Assembly (NCBI RefSeq): GCF_009937975.1
Contig: NZ_AP018441.1
Coordinates: 2,914,001-2,978,000 of the forward strand
Reading direction: 5' to 3'
From: Undibacterium sp. YM2
Lineage (GTDB): Bacteria; Pseudomonadota; Gammaproteobacteria; Burkholderiales; Burkholderiaceae_D
Length of the DNA stretch: 64,000 bases
Every line of letters starts with the position of its first letter. Position 1 is the first letter of the stretch. The notes beneath the pieces were generated by a model. The model saw only the letters and a list, made by a program, of their open reading frames with translations, was not told where the DNA came from and ran no database searches. Shown here piece after piece: positions 47,113-55,059 of the stretch. The position numbers were made by a program, and so were the translations under genes.

Positions 47113-47817
47113 ATGAAACGCTTAATTTTATCTGCCCTTCTGTTTACTTCTCTTTGTCATGCACAAGTAAGTTCGCTACCTGTCAAACAGCCTACTACGA
47201 TTGCAAGTGATCAGAATTACAGTCTCAAATTGGCTTATCAAATATACTTTAATGACTATATAACACTAAGGAAAAATCGCCCGGCTGACCTGATTTTCAT
47301 TGGTGACTCGATTACAGAACAATGGCGATGGGGAGCGGGCTCTACTGTTTGGAAAAAACGTTTTGAAGAGCGCGCGATCGATTTTGGGTTGGGATCGGAC
47401 AAAACCCAACATACTATCTGGCGCTTGGAAAATATCGACATGTCAGCTTTTACACCCCAGGTCGCCATCATCCTGATTGGCACAAACAATGTACAAGATA
47501 CGCCAGAAGAAATTGCCGACGGTGTGAAAGCCGTCATCGCCGCCACTCAAAAGAAATTCAATGGCATCAAGATTGTTTTGTTGAGTATTTTACCGAATGC
47601 ACGTGCGACAGAAAAAATGTCTGCAACCAATATGTTGCTGGCGCCACTGGATGACCAAAGAAACATTTATTATCTCGATCTCGCGGCGCAACTCCCACCT
47701 GTCGGTGACAACTGGAAAGGCATGAGTAAAGACAAGTTGCATCTATCCGTTGAAGGATACGAAATTTGGGCAAGCGCCCTGGGGCCTTTGCTCTCGACAA
47801 TAATGAATCAAAAATAA
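47113..47817 (+). CDS. SGNH/GDSL hydrolase, secreted
   Basis: This 234-residue protein has a short signal peptide (ending LCHA) and a compact SGNH fold: LIFIGDSITEQWRWG (Ser), DFGLGSDKTQ (Gly), ILIGTNNVQD (Asn) and DKLHLSVEGYEIW (Asp/His). It is closer to the platelet-activating-factor acetylhydrolase/lipase-like class than to CE12. In this setting it could deacetylate released sugars or oligosaccharides. The role is inferred from position after the two CE12-like genes and before a terminator. Confidence 0.78.
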   Translation: MKRLILSALLFTSLCHAQVSSLPVKQPTTIASDQNYSLKLAYQIYFNDYITLRKNRPADLIFIGDSITEQWRWGAGSTVWKKRFEERAIDFGLGSDKTQHTIWRLENIDMSAFTPQVAIILIGTNNVQDTPEEIADGVKAVIAATQKKFNGIKIVLLSILPNARATEKMSATNMLLAPLDDQRNIYYLDLAAQLPPVGDNWKGMSKDKLHLSVEGYEIWASALGPLLSTIMNQK

Positions 47818-47850
47818 ATTTGCCATTTTTTTGGCAAATTCAATTTTTTT
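47817..47850 (+). terminator. Terminator ending the esterase block
   Basis: Arms AATTTGCCA (47817-47825) and TGGCAAATT (47832-47840) with a six-T loop are followed by CAATTTTTTT. It begins at the last base of the SGNH gene's stop codon. The next 255 bases up to 48105 hold no further gene seen. Confidence 0.82.
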
Positions 47851-48105
47851 GGGCACAGCGCTGGTAAACAAATACTCCGTCTTTGTTTTAATTTTCCGCA
47901 TTCACATCTACGTGGAAATTAAATATTGATCCTCAAATTGCAAGGAAAATAAATTCTTGCAGCAAATGTTTGGGTCAAATCCCTGTTGTTGCAATTATTT
48001 TGCGCTAACATAATCATTTCAAGGATTTTAGCCAGAACATCCTCAGCGTCAAAAAAATTTCTGGTTTTTCTCTTTCAGCAACTGATAGATAACAGGAGTT
48101 ATTCC

Positions 48106-49494
48106 ATGAAGACTTTGATGACAAAGAAGTACAGCACACCTTTTCTGAAGACAACGCTCATTGCCTGCGGTTTATTGGCTACACCACTGATTGCGACATC
48201 ACAAACCAAACCAGCCGCCAGTACGCAAGGCAAAGCCCCAGCTACAAAAACTGGCACACAAGTGGTCAAGCCACCGATTGCCTTTGCATATATCGATCTG
48301 GCGACCAATGCCAGTGATATGCCGGGTAGTATGATGGGTGGAGCTATGCAGGGTGCGCAGTCTGGCGGCTTCTTTGGTGCCTTGGGTGGCATGGCTCGTG
48401 GTGGCACTGGTAACAATGACAGAGGCAATGTTTTCGGCAATACGCATTCCATGGGTTTTGCCAGTGGCAGATTCATGGATGTGTCAGTTTTCACAAACAA
48501 GAATACCTCTCTGACAGATGCCAACCAGATGATTCCTGCTGGCATGAACCTCGGGGATAGTTTGAAACTGGTAGCGCCTGCGCCAGAAAAACCAGTGCAA
48601 TACACACCTTCTGAAGAAACACCATCCGAGCCCAGTTATGAAAAACCCAAAGGCAAAATTTCTATTTATTGGGGTTGCGGCGAAACCATAAGGCCGGGGC
48701 AGCCGCGTACTCTCGATGCTGCAAAAGCATCGCCAGAAGATTATGCAAAATTCTTTACCATGCGCGGCAAGGTCACCAAGGGTGCGCGTTCACAACCTGG
48801 CAATCCTGCATGGCCAAACAAGAACGATGACAGGAAAGTGCCGGACACTGCTTCACTGGTTGGTCAGCATCAATTTGTCGGTAGTGGCATGCCTGAGAGC
48901 TTCAAACTCAATCTGGCGTCAAACAATGATTTGATGGCAGCGATTGAACTGGTACAAACCAAGAAGGCTGGCGGGGTTGGACTGGAGTGGAAATCAGTGC
49001 CAAATGCGCGTGGCTATTTCATCAGTGTCATGGGTGGACAGTCGGGTGGCGGCGATAACCCCGAAGTCATAGTCTGGACATCCAGTGAATTGCCAGACTT
49101 TGGCTTTGGCCTGGTCGACTATCAAGCCAATGCAGATGTCGATAAGTGGCTTAATGAAAAAGTCATCCTGCCCGCCAGCACGACCAAATGCGATGTTCCA
49201 AAAGGTATTTTTGGCGAGCAGGGAGCGGGCATGCTGCGCATGATTGCCTACGGCTCAGATGCTTATTTTGCCTACCCTCCCCGTCCCAGCGATCCCAAAA
49301 TTGCCTGGGAACCAGATTGGCAAACCAAGCTGCGCATGAAATCGACTTATAGCTCCATACTAGGTGGTATGGGCGACATGGGTGGACGCAGGTCCAATAA
49401 TGCATCGCAAGCAGAGCAACAGCAAAGGCCTGAACAGAAAGAAGAACCCAAGGTCAAGGCAACAGATGTCCTGAAAGGTTTGCTGGGTTTCTGA
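48106..49494 (+). CDS. Secreted protein of unknown function
   Basis: This protein of about 462 residues has no recognised family. A signal peptide (about 1-33, ending IATSQ) precedes an Ala/Lys/Thr-rich stretch. Residues about 60-100 are rich in Gly and Met (MPGSMMGGAMQG, GALGGMARGGTG). A central block carries ISIYWGCGETIRPGQP, with a single GCGE cysteine. A beta-rich part follows (GVGLEWKSVPNARGYFISVMG, EVIVWTSSELPDFGF), ending in a Gln/Glu/Lys-rich tail. ATG 48106 follows AGGAG by about eight bases; the longer frame to 47986 is unlikely. It has its own terminators on both sides, so it is probably monocistronic and not part of the pectin locus. Confidence 0.72.
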   Translation: MKTLMTKKYSTPFLKTTLIACGLLATPLIATSQTKPAASTQGKAPATKTGTQVVKPPIAFAYIDLATNASDMPGSMMGGAMQGAQSGGFFGALGGMARGGTGNNDRGNVFGNTHSMGFASGRFMDVSVFTNKNTSLTDANQMIPAGMNLGDSLKLVAPAPEKPVQYTPSEETPSEPSYEKPKGKISIYWGCGETIRPGQPRTLDAAKASPEDYAKFFTMRGKVTKGARSQPGNPAWPNKNDDRKVPDTASLVGQHQFVGSGMPESFKLNLASNNDLMAAIELVQTKKAGGVGLEWKSVPNARGYFISVMGGQSGGGDNPEVIVWTSSELPDFGFGLVDYQANADVDKWLNEKVILPASTTKCDVPKGIFGEQGAGMLRMIAYGSDAYFAYPPRPSDPKIAWEPDWQTKLRMKSTYSSILGGMGDMGGRRSNNASQAEQQQRPEQKEEPKVKATDVLKGLLGF

Positions 49495-49517
49495 TTCAAG
49501 CTTGCAGCTTAGAGCGG

Positions 49518-49571
49518 CGGCCAAGGTATTGATCAATGCTTTGATGAATGCATTGATCAATACCTTGGCCG
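49518..49571. repeat. Long perfect hairpin, 22-base arms
   Basis: The arms at 49518-49539 and 49550-49571 are perfect reverse complements (CGGCCAAGGTATTGATCAATGC on the left) around a 10-base loop (TTTGATGAAT). It lies between the convergent hypothetical and reductase genes. No T-run follows, so it is not a textbook terminator. It could be a bidirectional transcription barrier, an RNA-stability element or a REP-like element. Confidence 0.8.
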
Positions 49572-49592
49572 ATGAATCAAGCAATGCCCTGC

Positions 49593-49630
49593 AATGATAT
49601 GAATGGAAAACGCTATCCATTCATATCATT
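49593..49630. repeat. Second hairpin, 15-base arms
   Basis: AATGATATGAATGGA (49593-49607) pairs exactly with TCCATTCATATCATT (49616-49630) around an 8-base loop. It starts 21 bases after the first hairpin and ends 13 bases before the end of the reductase gene. No sequence is shared between the two stems. Confidence 0.78.
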
Positions 49631-49643
49631 AAACGTTCTTCCT

Positions 49644-50591
49644 TCAATACCCTTTCACTCTGTCTACCGTCACAGGCAACTCTCCCGTGAATCTGTAACG
49701 CCGGATATTATTGGCCACAATCAAAGAAGCCGTTTCTCTGTCTGTGGGTGCGGAGCAATGCGGCAATACTGTCACAGACGGATGCTGCCAGTGCCATGCA
49801 ATGGTGGGCAAAGGTTCTGTTTCAAATACGTCGAGAACTGCATGACCGATATGCCCGCTATCCAGGGCGATATGCAAATCATGATCATTGATGATTGCCC
49901 CTCGCGCGAAATTGATCAGCGATGCACCTTGCGGCAAGGCTTGCAGAGTTTGGGCATTGACCAGTCCTTTGGTATCTGGTGTCAGTGGTAGTAGACAAAC
50001 CAGGATATCGGTTTTTGCCAGCATGACTGGCAATTCATCTGTACCTGCAAAGCATTCGACACCTGCAAATTCTTTGCGGTTGCGGCTCCAGCCAATGACG
50101 TTAAAGCCTGCACGCAGCAGGCTGTTCGCCGCCACTTCACCCAGCGCACCGAGACCCAGCAGACCTATAGTTTTTTGCTGAGGCCGCAGATATTCACGTG
50201 GCTGCCAAAGCTGCTGCTTTTGTTGTCGCGCGTAAGCTGGCATATCTCTATGCAGGTAGAGTGTCCAGGCCAGCACTGCTTCGGCCATGGTGGTGGCCAG
50301 TTGCTGGTCTATCAAGCGGACAATTTTCAGCTCCGTGTCCGCCAAATCCGAAATCAGTCTTTCCACTCCCGCCCAGACACTATGCACCCATTGCAGTTGG
50401 GGTAATTGCTTCAGCTGGGCAGGATCAGGATTGGCAACGATCGCGACTTTACAAGTAGCTTTGTCCTCATCGTTCATGCTGTCAAAGGCGACAATCTGTT
50501 CGTCTGGCAGATTCTTTTGTAGCGCATCTACCCAAGCCTGGGTATGGGAGTAAGCAGGCGCAGCCAGGAATGGGATTTTAATTGAACTCAT
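49644..50591 (-). CDS. D-2-hydroxyacid dehydrogenase, glyoxylate/hydroxypyruvate reductase A type
   Basis: This 315-residue protein resembles GhrA. It has an N-terminal substrate domain (LQWVHSVWAGVERL), a Rossmann motif GLLGLGALGEVAA, and catalytic Arg in NFARGA, Glu in DVFETEPLP and His in LPHCSAPT. It would reduce glyoxylate or hydroxypyruvate with NAD(P)H. Its start overlaps the end of the VOC gene by four bases, so the two are coupled. A divergent LysR gene likely controls both. True substrate is not certain for this family. Confidence 0.87.
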   Translation of the reverse strand: MSSIKIPFLAAPAYSHTQAWVDALQKNLPDEQIVAFDSMNDEDKATCKVAIVANPDPAQLKQLPQLQWVHSVWAGVERLISDLADTELKIVRLIDQQLATTMAEAVLAWTLYLHRDMPAYARQQKQQLWQPREYLRPQQKTIGLLGLGALGEVAANSLLRAGFNVIGWSRNRKEFAGVECFAGTDELPVMLAKTDILVCLLPLTPDTKGLVNAQTLQALPQGASLINFARGAIINDHDLHIALDSGHIGHAVLDVFETEPLPTIAWHWQHPSVTVLPHCSAPTDRETASLIVANNIRRYRFTGELPVTVDRVKGY

Positions 50592-51001
50592 TTGTCGTAA
50601 ATACTTTCCAAATTGTTGAAACCTTTGATTTCTATGGGATTGCCTGAGGGATCAAGAAAGAACATGGTTGCTTGCTCACCCGGTTGCCCAGCAAAACGAA
50701 TCGATGGTTCCAACACAAAGTCGAGATCATGACCACGCAGGCGATCGGCCAGTATAGCCCAGTCCTTCATCGCGAGTATTACACCCAGGTGAGGCATGGG
50801 CACCAGATGATCCCCTACCCTGCCTGTATTAGTCGTGGCGAACGGCGTGCCCAGATGCAAGGAAATTTGATGACCAAAAAAATCAAAATCTACCCAGGTG
50901 GCCGTACTGCGCCCTTCTTTGCAGCCCAATATGCCTGTATAAAATTGCCGGGTCTGATCAAGATCATGCACATGATAGGCAAGATGAAATAAAGCTTTCA
51001 T
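50588..51001 (-). CDS. VOC (glyoxalase/dioxygenase fold) protein
   Basis: This 137-residue single-domain VOC protein shows FHLAYHVHDLDQTRQFYTGI at the N-terminus, FFGHQISLHLG and a C-terminal FLDPSGNPIEIKG, giving the usual His/His/Glu metal pattern. The family includes glyoxalase I, fosfomycin resistance proteins and ring-cleaving enzymes; this short form cannot be assigned. It is coupled to the GhrA-like gene. Confidence 0.8.
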   Translation of the reverse strand: MKALFHLAYHVHDLDQTRQFYTGILGCKEGRSTATWVDFDFFGHQISLHLGTPFATTNTGRVGDHLVPMPHLGVILAMKDWAILADRLRGHDLDFVLEPSIRFAGQPGEQATMFFLDPSGNPIEIKGFNNLESIYDK

Positions 51002-51119
51002 GGATATGGTTCCGTATTGAATTATCGCTGTTCAGATGGTGATTCACAATATTGCATGCTAGCGTCATTTCTTCATAAGAGATAGCATATTATTTTTAAT
51101 CCATTCGAAAGAATTTTTT

Positions 51120-51983
51120 ATGGATAGTCGCTATCTACAAAGCCTGATTACCACGATAGAACATGGCTCCATAGCTGAAGCCGCAAGGGTTGAAAACCTG
51201 ACCGCAGCGGCGATCAGCCAGAGAATTCAGGCTTTGGAGAGGGAGCTGGGTTTTCCCTTATTGTCGAGACAGACGCATGCGGCAAAACCGACCCAGGCTT
51301 GCCTGCATCTGCTGCCACGAGCACGAAATATCGTGCGCGCGATTGGCCTGTTGGCTGGTGATGCCGACCTTGATGGCTTGACAGGCACAATCAAGATAGG
51401 CGCCATTTCCACCGCGATGACAGGCATGCTGCCAACTGTCTTACGGTATTTGACTAGACATGCGCCAAAATTGAAGGCCGGCATCGTGCCTGGCACCTCC
51501 CGCTCTTTATATCAGTCTGTGCAGGATGAAGAGATAGATGCAGCAATACTGGTTGCACCTCCATTTGATTTGCCCAAAAGCCTGATAGCGCACCACATAA
51601 AAACAGAGCACCTGGTCTTACTTTCCAGACAAGCACCACAAAACGATATCTTGTCCACGCTACAATCAAAGCCCTATTTGCGTTATGACCCGACAGCATG
51701 GGGTGGCCGTTATGCTGAGAAATTTCTTCAAGACCAGGGCCTGGCGCTGGAAGCCATGTGCGACCTCGATGCACTGGAAACCATCGCCATGCTGGTCGCA
51801 GATGATGTAGGCGTCAGTTTGGTACCGCATTGGTCAGGCTTGGCAAGATTGGCGAGACATTGCGTATTAACACCCATCCCAGCCCCTGCCTATGCACGTA
51901 ACCTTGTTTTACTCAGCAAAACACAACATCCACGGCCTGCAATGTTGGGCCTGTTGCTGCGCTCATTGAAAACCAAGTCTTAA
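51120..51983 (+). CDS. LysR-family regulator, divergent from the VOC/reductase genes
   Basis: This 287-residue regulator has the N-terminal HTH (TTIEHGSIAEAARVENLTAAAISQRIQALERELGFPLLSR) and a LysR effector domain with MLVADDVGVSLVPHW near the C-terminus. Divergent placement 118 bases from the VOC gene suggests that it controls that pair. Its end overlaps the opposite-strand RNase H-like gene by four bases. Confidence 0.87.
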   Translation: MDSRYLQSLITTIEHGSIAEAARVENLTAAAISQRIQALERELGFPLLSRQTHAAKPTQACLHLLPRARNIVRAIGLLAGDADLDGLTGTIKIGAISTAMTGMLPTVLRYLTRHAPKLKAGIVPGTSRSLYQSVQDEEIDAAILVAPPFDLPKSLIAHHIKTEHLVLLSRQAPQNDILSTLQSKPYLRYDPTAWGGRYAEKFLQDQGLALEAMCDLDALETIAMLVADDVGVSLVPHWSGLARLARHCVLTPIPAPAYARNLVLLSKTQHPRPAMLGLLLRSLKTKS

Positions 51984-52645
51984 TCTGACCGCATCTGAGT
52001 AAGTGCATCAGCCAGTTGATTTTTGTGCCTGGGCACCCAGGACACGCGCAACTGCTCAAATGCAGAGGTTAGTTCCTGTGCTTGCTGACGATACTGCTGC
52101 ATGCGTAACAAGCTACTCAACTTGATATGGTTAAAGTCATCAATGACAACCTGGCTATCGCCATGCACAAGCAAGTTCACTATTCCATGTTGTCTCGCTT
52201 GCTGTAATAGCAGTATCAAACCACTGTATTCTGCGTCACAGCTGTCGCCGTACTCCATATGAGCTATGTGTTCGAAATTTTGCCCGTCGGGCGCTTTGAG
52301 TATGCAAGCAATCCGGCATTTCCCCGGGTTAGGCACAGCCGAGCCATCGAACCAGCCCAGCCAGGTATTTGCAGGCAGCAAAGTTAAATCTCGATCTTTT
52401 TTACTCTTTTGCTGTGCAGCTTTCTTGACCAATCTTTGAGCAGCATCCGCCACCTTCATGGCTTCCCGCTGTTGTGCCAGCTCTGAGATATTCTGCAAAC
52501 CTGAATTGTGCGCCGCTGCTTCCAGCAGCTTAATAAGTGCTTCCACAGCTTGCAGCTTTTCCTGCTTTGCCAATTGACGACTAAGCACGCGCTCTTTGCG
52601 CGTAGCAATACTGACTAGTTGTTGATATGTAAAATTGAAATCCAT
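51980..52645 (-). CDS. RNase H-like protein with helical N-terminus
   Basis: This 221-residue protein has an N-terminal region (about 1-85) rich in Lys/Glu/Ala, predicted helical or coiled-coil, and a C-terminal RNase HI-like domain. The latter shows LGWFDGSAVPNPGKC (Asp), CDAEYSGL (Glu), VHGDSQVVIDDF (Asp) and LADALTQMRSD (Asp). The catalytic four acids therefore appear intact. Similar plant-type RNase H-like proteins act on RNA-DNA hybrids, though many are uncharacterised. It converges tail-to-tail with the LysR gene. Confidence 0.8.
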   Translation of the reverse strand: MDFNFTYQQLVSIATRKERVLSRQLAKQEKLQAVEALIKLLEAAAHNSGLQNISELAQQREAMKVADAAQRLVKKAAQQKSKKDRDLTLLPANTWLGWFDGSAVPNPGKCRIACILKAPDGQNFEHIAHMEYGDSCDAEYSGLILLLQQARQHGIVNLLVHGDSQVVIDDFNHIKLSSLLRMQQYRQQAQELTSAFEQLRVSWVPRHKNQLADALTQMRSD

Positions 52646-52772
52646 AAAGCTTTGTGATTTAGATTTAGCAGATGTCCGGATATGACCGACTCTGGTCGCT
52701 ATCTATGCTGGCATATACCATTCAAACTGATATTCTGCTTAATATTCACCCACGACAGAAAGAAAATGTATC

Positions 52773-53012
52773 ATGCTTGAACTTAGACCGAATTGCGAGC
52801 GCTGTGACTGTGATTTACCACCGGATTCTGACAGGGCCCGCATTTGTACTTTTGAATGCACCTTTTGCGTTGACTGCGTGGAGGGTCCTTTACAAGGCAT
52901 ATGCCCGAATTGCGGTGGGAATTTCGTCCCAAGGCCAATCAGGCCACAAAATAAGCTGCTGAATAACCCTGCATCGACCAAACGTGTACATGCAAAACAA
53001 ATTAAGCCTTAG
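52773..53012 (+). CDS. DUF1272 zinc-ribbon-like small protein
   Basis: This 79-residue protein has CERCDCDLPPDS at the N-terminus and CTFECTFCVDCVEG and CPNCGG in the middle, the cysteine pattern of DUF1272. It probably binds zinc. The function of the family is unknown; it often lies near transporters. The C-terminal 20 residues after PRPIRP are basic. The gene ends just before the EamA exporter. Confidence 0.82.
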   Translation: MLELRPNCERCDCDLPPDSDRARICTFECTFCVDCVEGPLQGICPNCGGNFVPRPIRPQNKLLNNPASTKRVHAKQIKP

Positions 53013-53019
53013 CCAAGCC

Positions 53020-53931
53020 ATGTCCAAATCTGTCCTTAGCACACGTCACATCCTGATCGCTGCCATCGTCGTTTTGTTGTGGGGAATGAATTTTGTGGTG
53101 ATCAAAATAGGATTGAAAGGCATCCCTCCCTTCTTGATGGGCGCTTTGCGCTTTCTGCTGGTGGCGTTTCCCGCTATCTTGTTTTTGCCACGCCCAAAAG
53201 TGTCATTCAAACTGTTATTGGCGTATGCCATGTTCATCAGCCTTGGCCAATTTGCCTTTTTGTTTTCAGCAATGGCCGTCGGTATGCCAGCGGGCTTGGC
53301 ATCACTGGTTTTGCAGGCACAGGCTTTCTTTACCGTGGGTTTGTCTGCCATGCTCTTTGGCGACAAGCTAAGGCCCAGCAATTTGCTAGGCATGCTGGTA
53401 GCCAGTGCTGGTCTCATATTGCTGGGTAGCGCAAGCATTGCCAGTTCGGCCAGCCAGGTAACGCTTGCTGGTTTTGTACTCACCTTATGTGCCGCATTCT
53501 CATGGGCCAGCGGTAATGTCATTAATAAAAAGATAGGCGTGACCAATGTACTAAGTCTGGTGTCATGGAGTGCCCTGGTACCTATACTGCCGTTTATTTT
53601 ATTATCTTATCTGTTTGAAGGTGGCGATGTCATTTTGCACAGTTTAAGCAATATGAGCCTGTCATCTGGTCTGACCATCGTTTACCTGGCCGTCGCAGCT
53701 ACCCTGATTGGCTATACCTTATGGGGAAAACTACTAGCCAGCTTGCCTACCCATCTCGTTGCGCCGCTGACATTGATGGTGCCTGTGGTTGGATTGACAG
53801 CCGCGTGGCTGATACTTGATGAGGCATTAAGCCATACCCAATTACTGGGGGCAGTTATCGTAATGGCAGGCCTGCTCATTAATGTATTCGGTACAAAACT
53901 GGTTCATAACTTGCGCAATATATTCGCCTGA
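53020..53931 (+). CDS. EamA/DMT-family membrane exporter
   Basis: This protein of about 303 residues has ten predicted membrane segments in two EamA repeats (ILIAAIVVLLWGMNFVVIKIG near the start; the second repeat begins near VTLAGFVLTLCAAFSWASGNV). DMT members export amino acids, sugars or other metabolites; substrate not predictable. GTG 52984 and ATG 52990 would overlap DUF1272; ATG 53020 clears it. The GlxA-type regulator starts six bases later, so it may control this exporter. Confidence 0.86.
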   Translation: MSKSVLSTRHILIAAIVVLLWGMNFVVIKIGLKGIPPFLMGALRFLLVAFPAILFLPRPKVSFKLLLAYAMFISLGQFAFLFSAMAVGMPAGLASLVLQAQAFFTVGLSAMLFGDKLRPSNLLGMLVASAGLILLGSASIASSASQVTLAGFVLTLCAAFSWASGNVINKKIGVTNVLSLVSWSALVPILPFILLSYLFEGGDVILHSLSNMSLSSGLTIVYLAVAATLIGYTLWGKLLASLPTHLVAPLTLMVPVVGLTAAWLILDEALSHTQLLGAVIVMAGLLINVFGTKLVHNLRNIFA

Positions 53932-53937
53932 TTCATC

Positions 53938-54897
53938 ATGCCCCGTGTTCAGTCAGTTTATTTTCTGTTATTGCAAGACACCTTATTGCTGGACATTGCC
54001 GGGCCAGCAGATGCCCTCTTGTTTGCCAATCGCTACCAGGATGAAGTGCGGTTTGAAATGCACTTCATCAGCCCGCAGCAAAGCGTGAATTCTTCTGTGG
54101 GCCTGCAACTAGGCCCGCTGCTGCCTTTGCCGGAACAACTGAGGCCAGATGCCATCCTGATTTTGCCTGGCCTGATCGGTGGCAATGAAGTCTACGCTTT
54201 GCCAGATGCACAGATTGCCATCCGGTGGTTGTCAGAAAAAGTGCAGACAAGCCACAGGGTTGTATGCATTTGTTCTGGCGCGCTGATGGCGGCGCATGCT
54301 GGTTTACTGAGCGGGCACAAGGCGACGACACATCATAACCATTGCCACGAGCTGGCAGAAATAGACAGTTCAATCAAAATAGAAGAAAACCGCATCTTTG
54401 TTGAAGATGGACGCATCAGTACCAGTGCCGGCGTTACCGCAGGCATAGATCTCGCCTTGCATCTGGTCAGTGAACTTACCAGCCCCTTTGCTGCGAGTGC
54501 TGTTGCCCGCAATCTGGTGGTGTACATGCGTCGCTCTGGCAATGACCCACAATTGTCACCCTGGCTGAAATACCGTAATCATCTGCACCCTATTGTTCAC
54601 AAAGTACAGGATGCCATGGTCAAGGATCCTGCTCACCCTTGGAATTTAACTGAGTTGTCCAATATCGCCTGCAGCAGTACGCGGCATATTACCCGGCTGT
54701 TCAAATTGCACGCTGAAGTGTCGATACAAGCCTATTTGACATCACTGCGTTTATCGCTGGCGACAAAATTTCTGGCCAACACCGATTGGTCAATAGAACG
54801 AATTGCAGAGGCGTCTGGTTTTGGCTCGGCAAGGCAATTCAGACGCATTTGGAATAGTCACTTTTCAGCACCTCCTTCGGCTGAGCAGTTTAGATAA
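53938..54897 (+). CDS. GlxA-family AraC regulator with DJ-1/PfpI domain
   Basis: This 319-residue protein has a DJ-1/PfpI-like N-terminal domain (about 5-175; LLLDIAGPADALLFAN, VCICSGALMAAHAG with the nucleophile-elbow Cys, STSAGVTAGIDLALHLV) and a C-terminal AraC DNA-binding domain (about 220-318; LTELSNIACSSTRHITRLFK, IERIAEASGFGSARQFRRIW). GlxA regulators respond to small metabolites such as betaine derivatives; the ligand here is unknown. It follows the EamA exporter and ends at a bidirectional terminator. Confidence 0.87.
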   Translation: MPRVQSVYFLLLQDTLLLDIAGPADALLFANRYQDEVRFEMHFISPQQSVNSSVGLQLGPLLPLPEQLRPDAILILPGLIGGNEVYALPDAQIAIRWLSEKVQTSHRVVCICSGALMAAHAGLLSGHKATTHHNHCHELAEIDSSIKIEENRIFVEDGRISTSAGVTAGIDLALHLVSELTSPFAASAVARNLVVYMRRSGNDPQLSPWLKYRNHLHPIVHKVQDAMVKDPAHPWNLTELSNIACSSTRHITRLFKLHAEVSIQAYLTSLRLSLATKFLANTDWSIERIAEASGFGSARQFRRIWNSHFSAPPSAEQFR

Positions 54898-54945
54898 TTA
54901 ATTTTTAAATCTCACCCTCGACGATAATTAGCAAAAATGAAGCAT

Positions 54946-54980
54946 AAAAAAACCCACCGCTTTACAGAGATGGGTTTTTT
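54946..54980. terminator. Bidirectional terminator between GlxA and the surface-layer gene
   Basis: Seven A then CCCA (54946-54956) pairs with TGGG and six T (54971-54980). It has T-runs on both strands and so can serve both converging transcripts. Confidence 0.75.
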
Positions 54981-54992
54981 ATTTTTACACAA

Positions 54993-55038
54993 CAGGGAGG
55001 ATGTTCTCTCCCTGCTGCATGGGTAGCAAGCTACCCAT
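54993..55038 (-). terminator. Two further hairpins after the surface-layer gene
   Basis: ATGGGTAGC/GCTACCCAT (55019-55027 and 55030-55038, two-base gap) is a near-contiguous palindrome. CAGGGAG/CTCCCTG (54993-54999 and 55008-55014) follows on the minus strand. Together with 54946-54980 they make three stems in a row within 115 bases of the stop. This may give strong termination and 3' protection of an abundant mRNA. Confidence 0.6.
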
Positions 55039-55059
55039 TTTCCTGCATAGCTTACTGAA

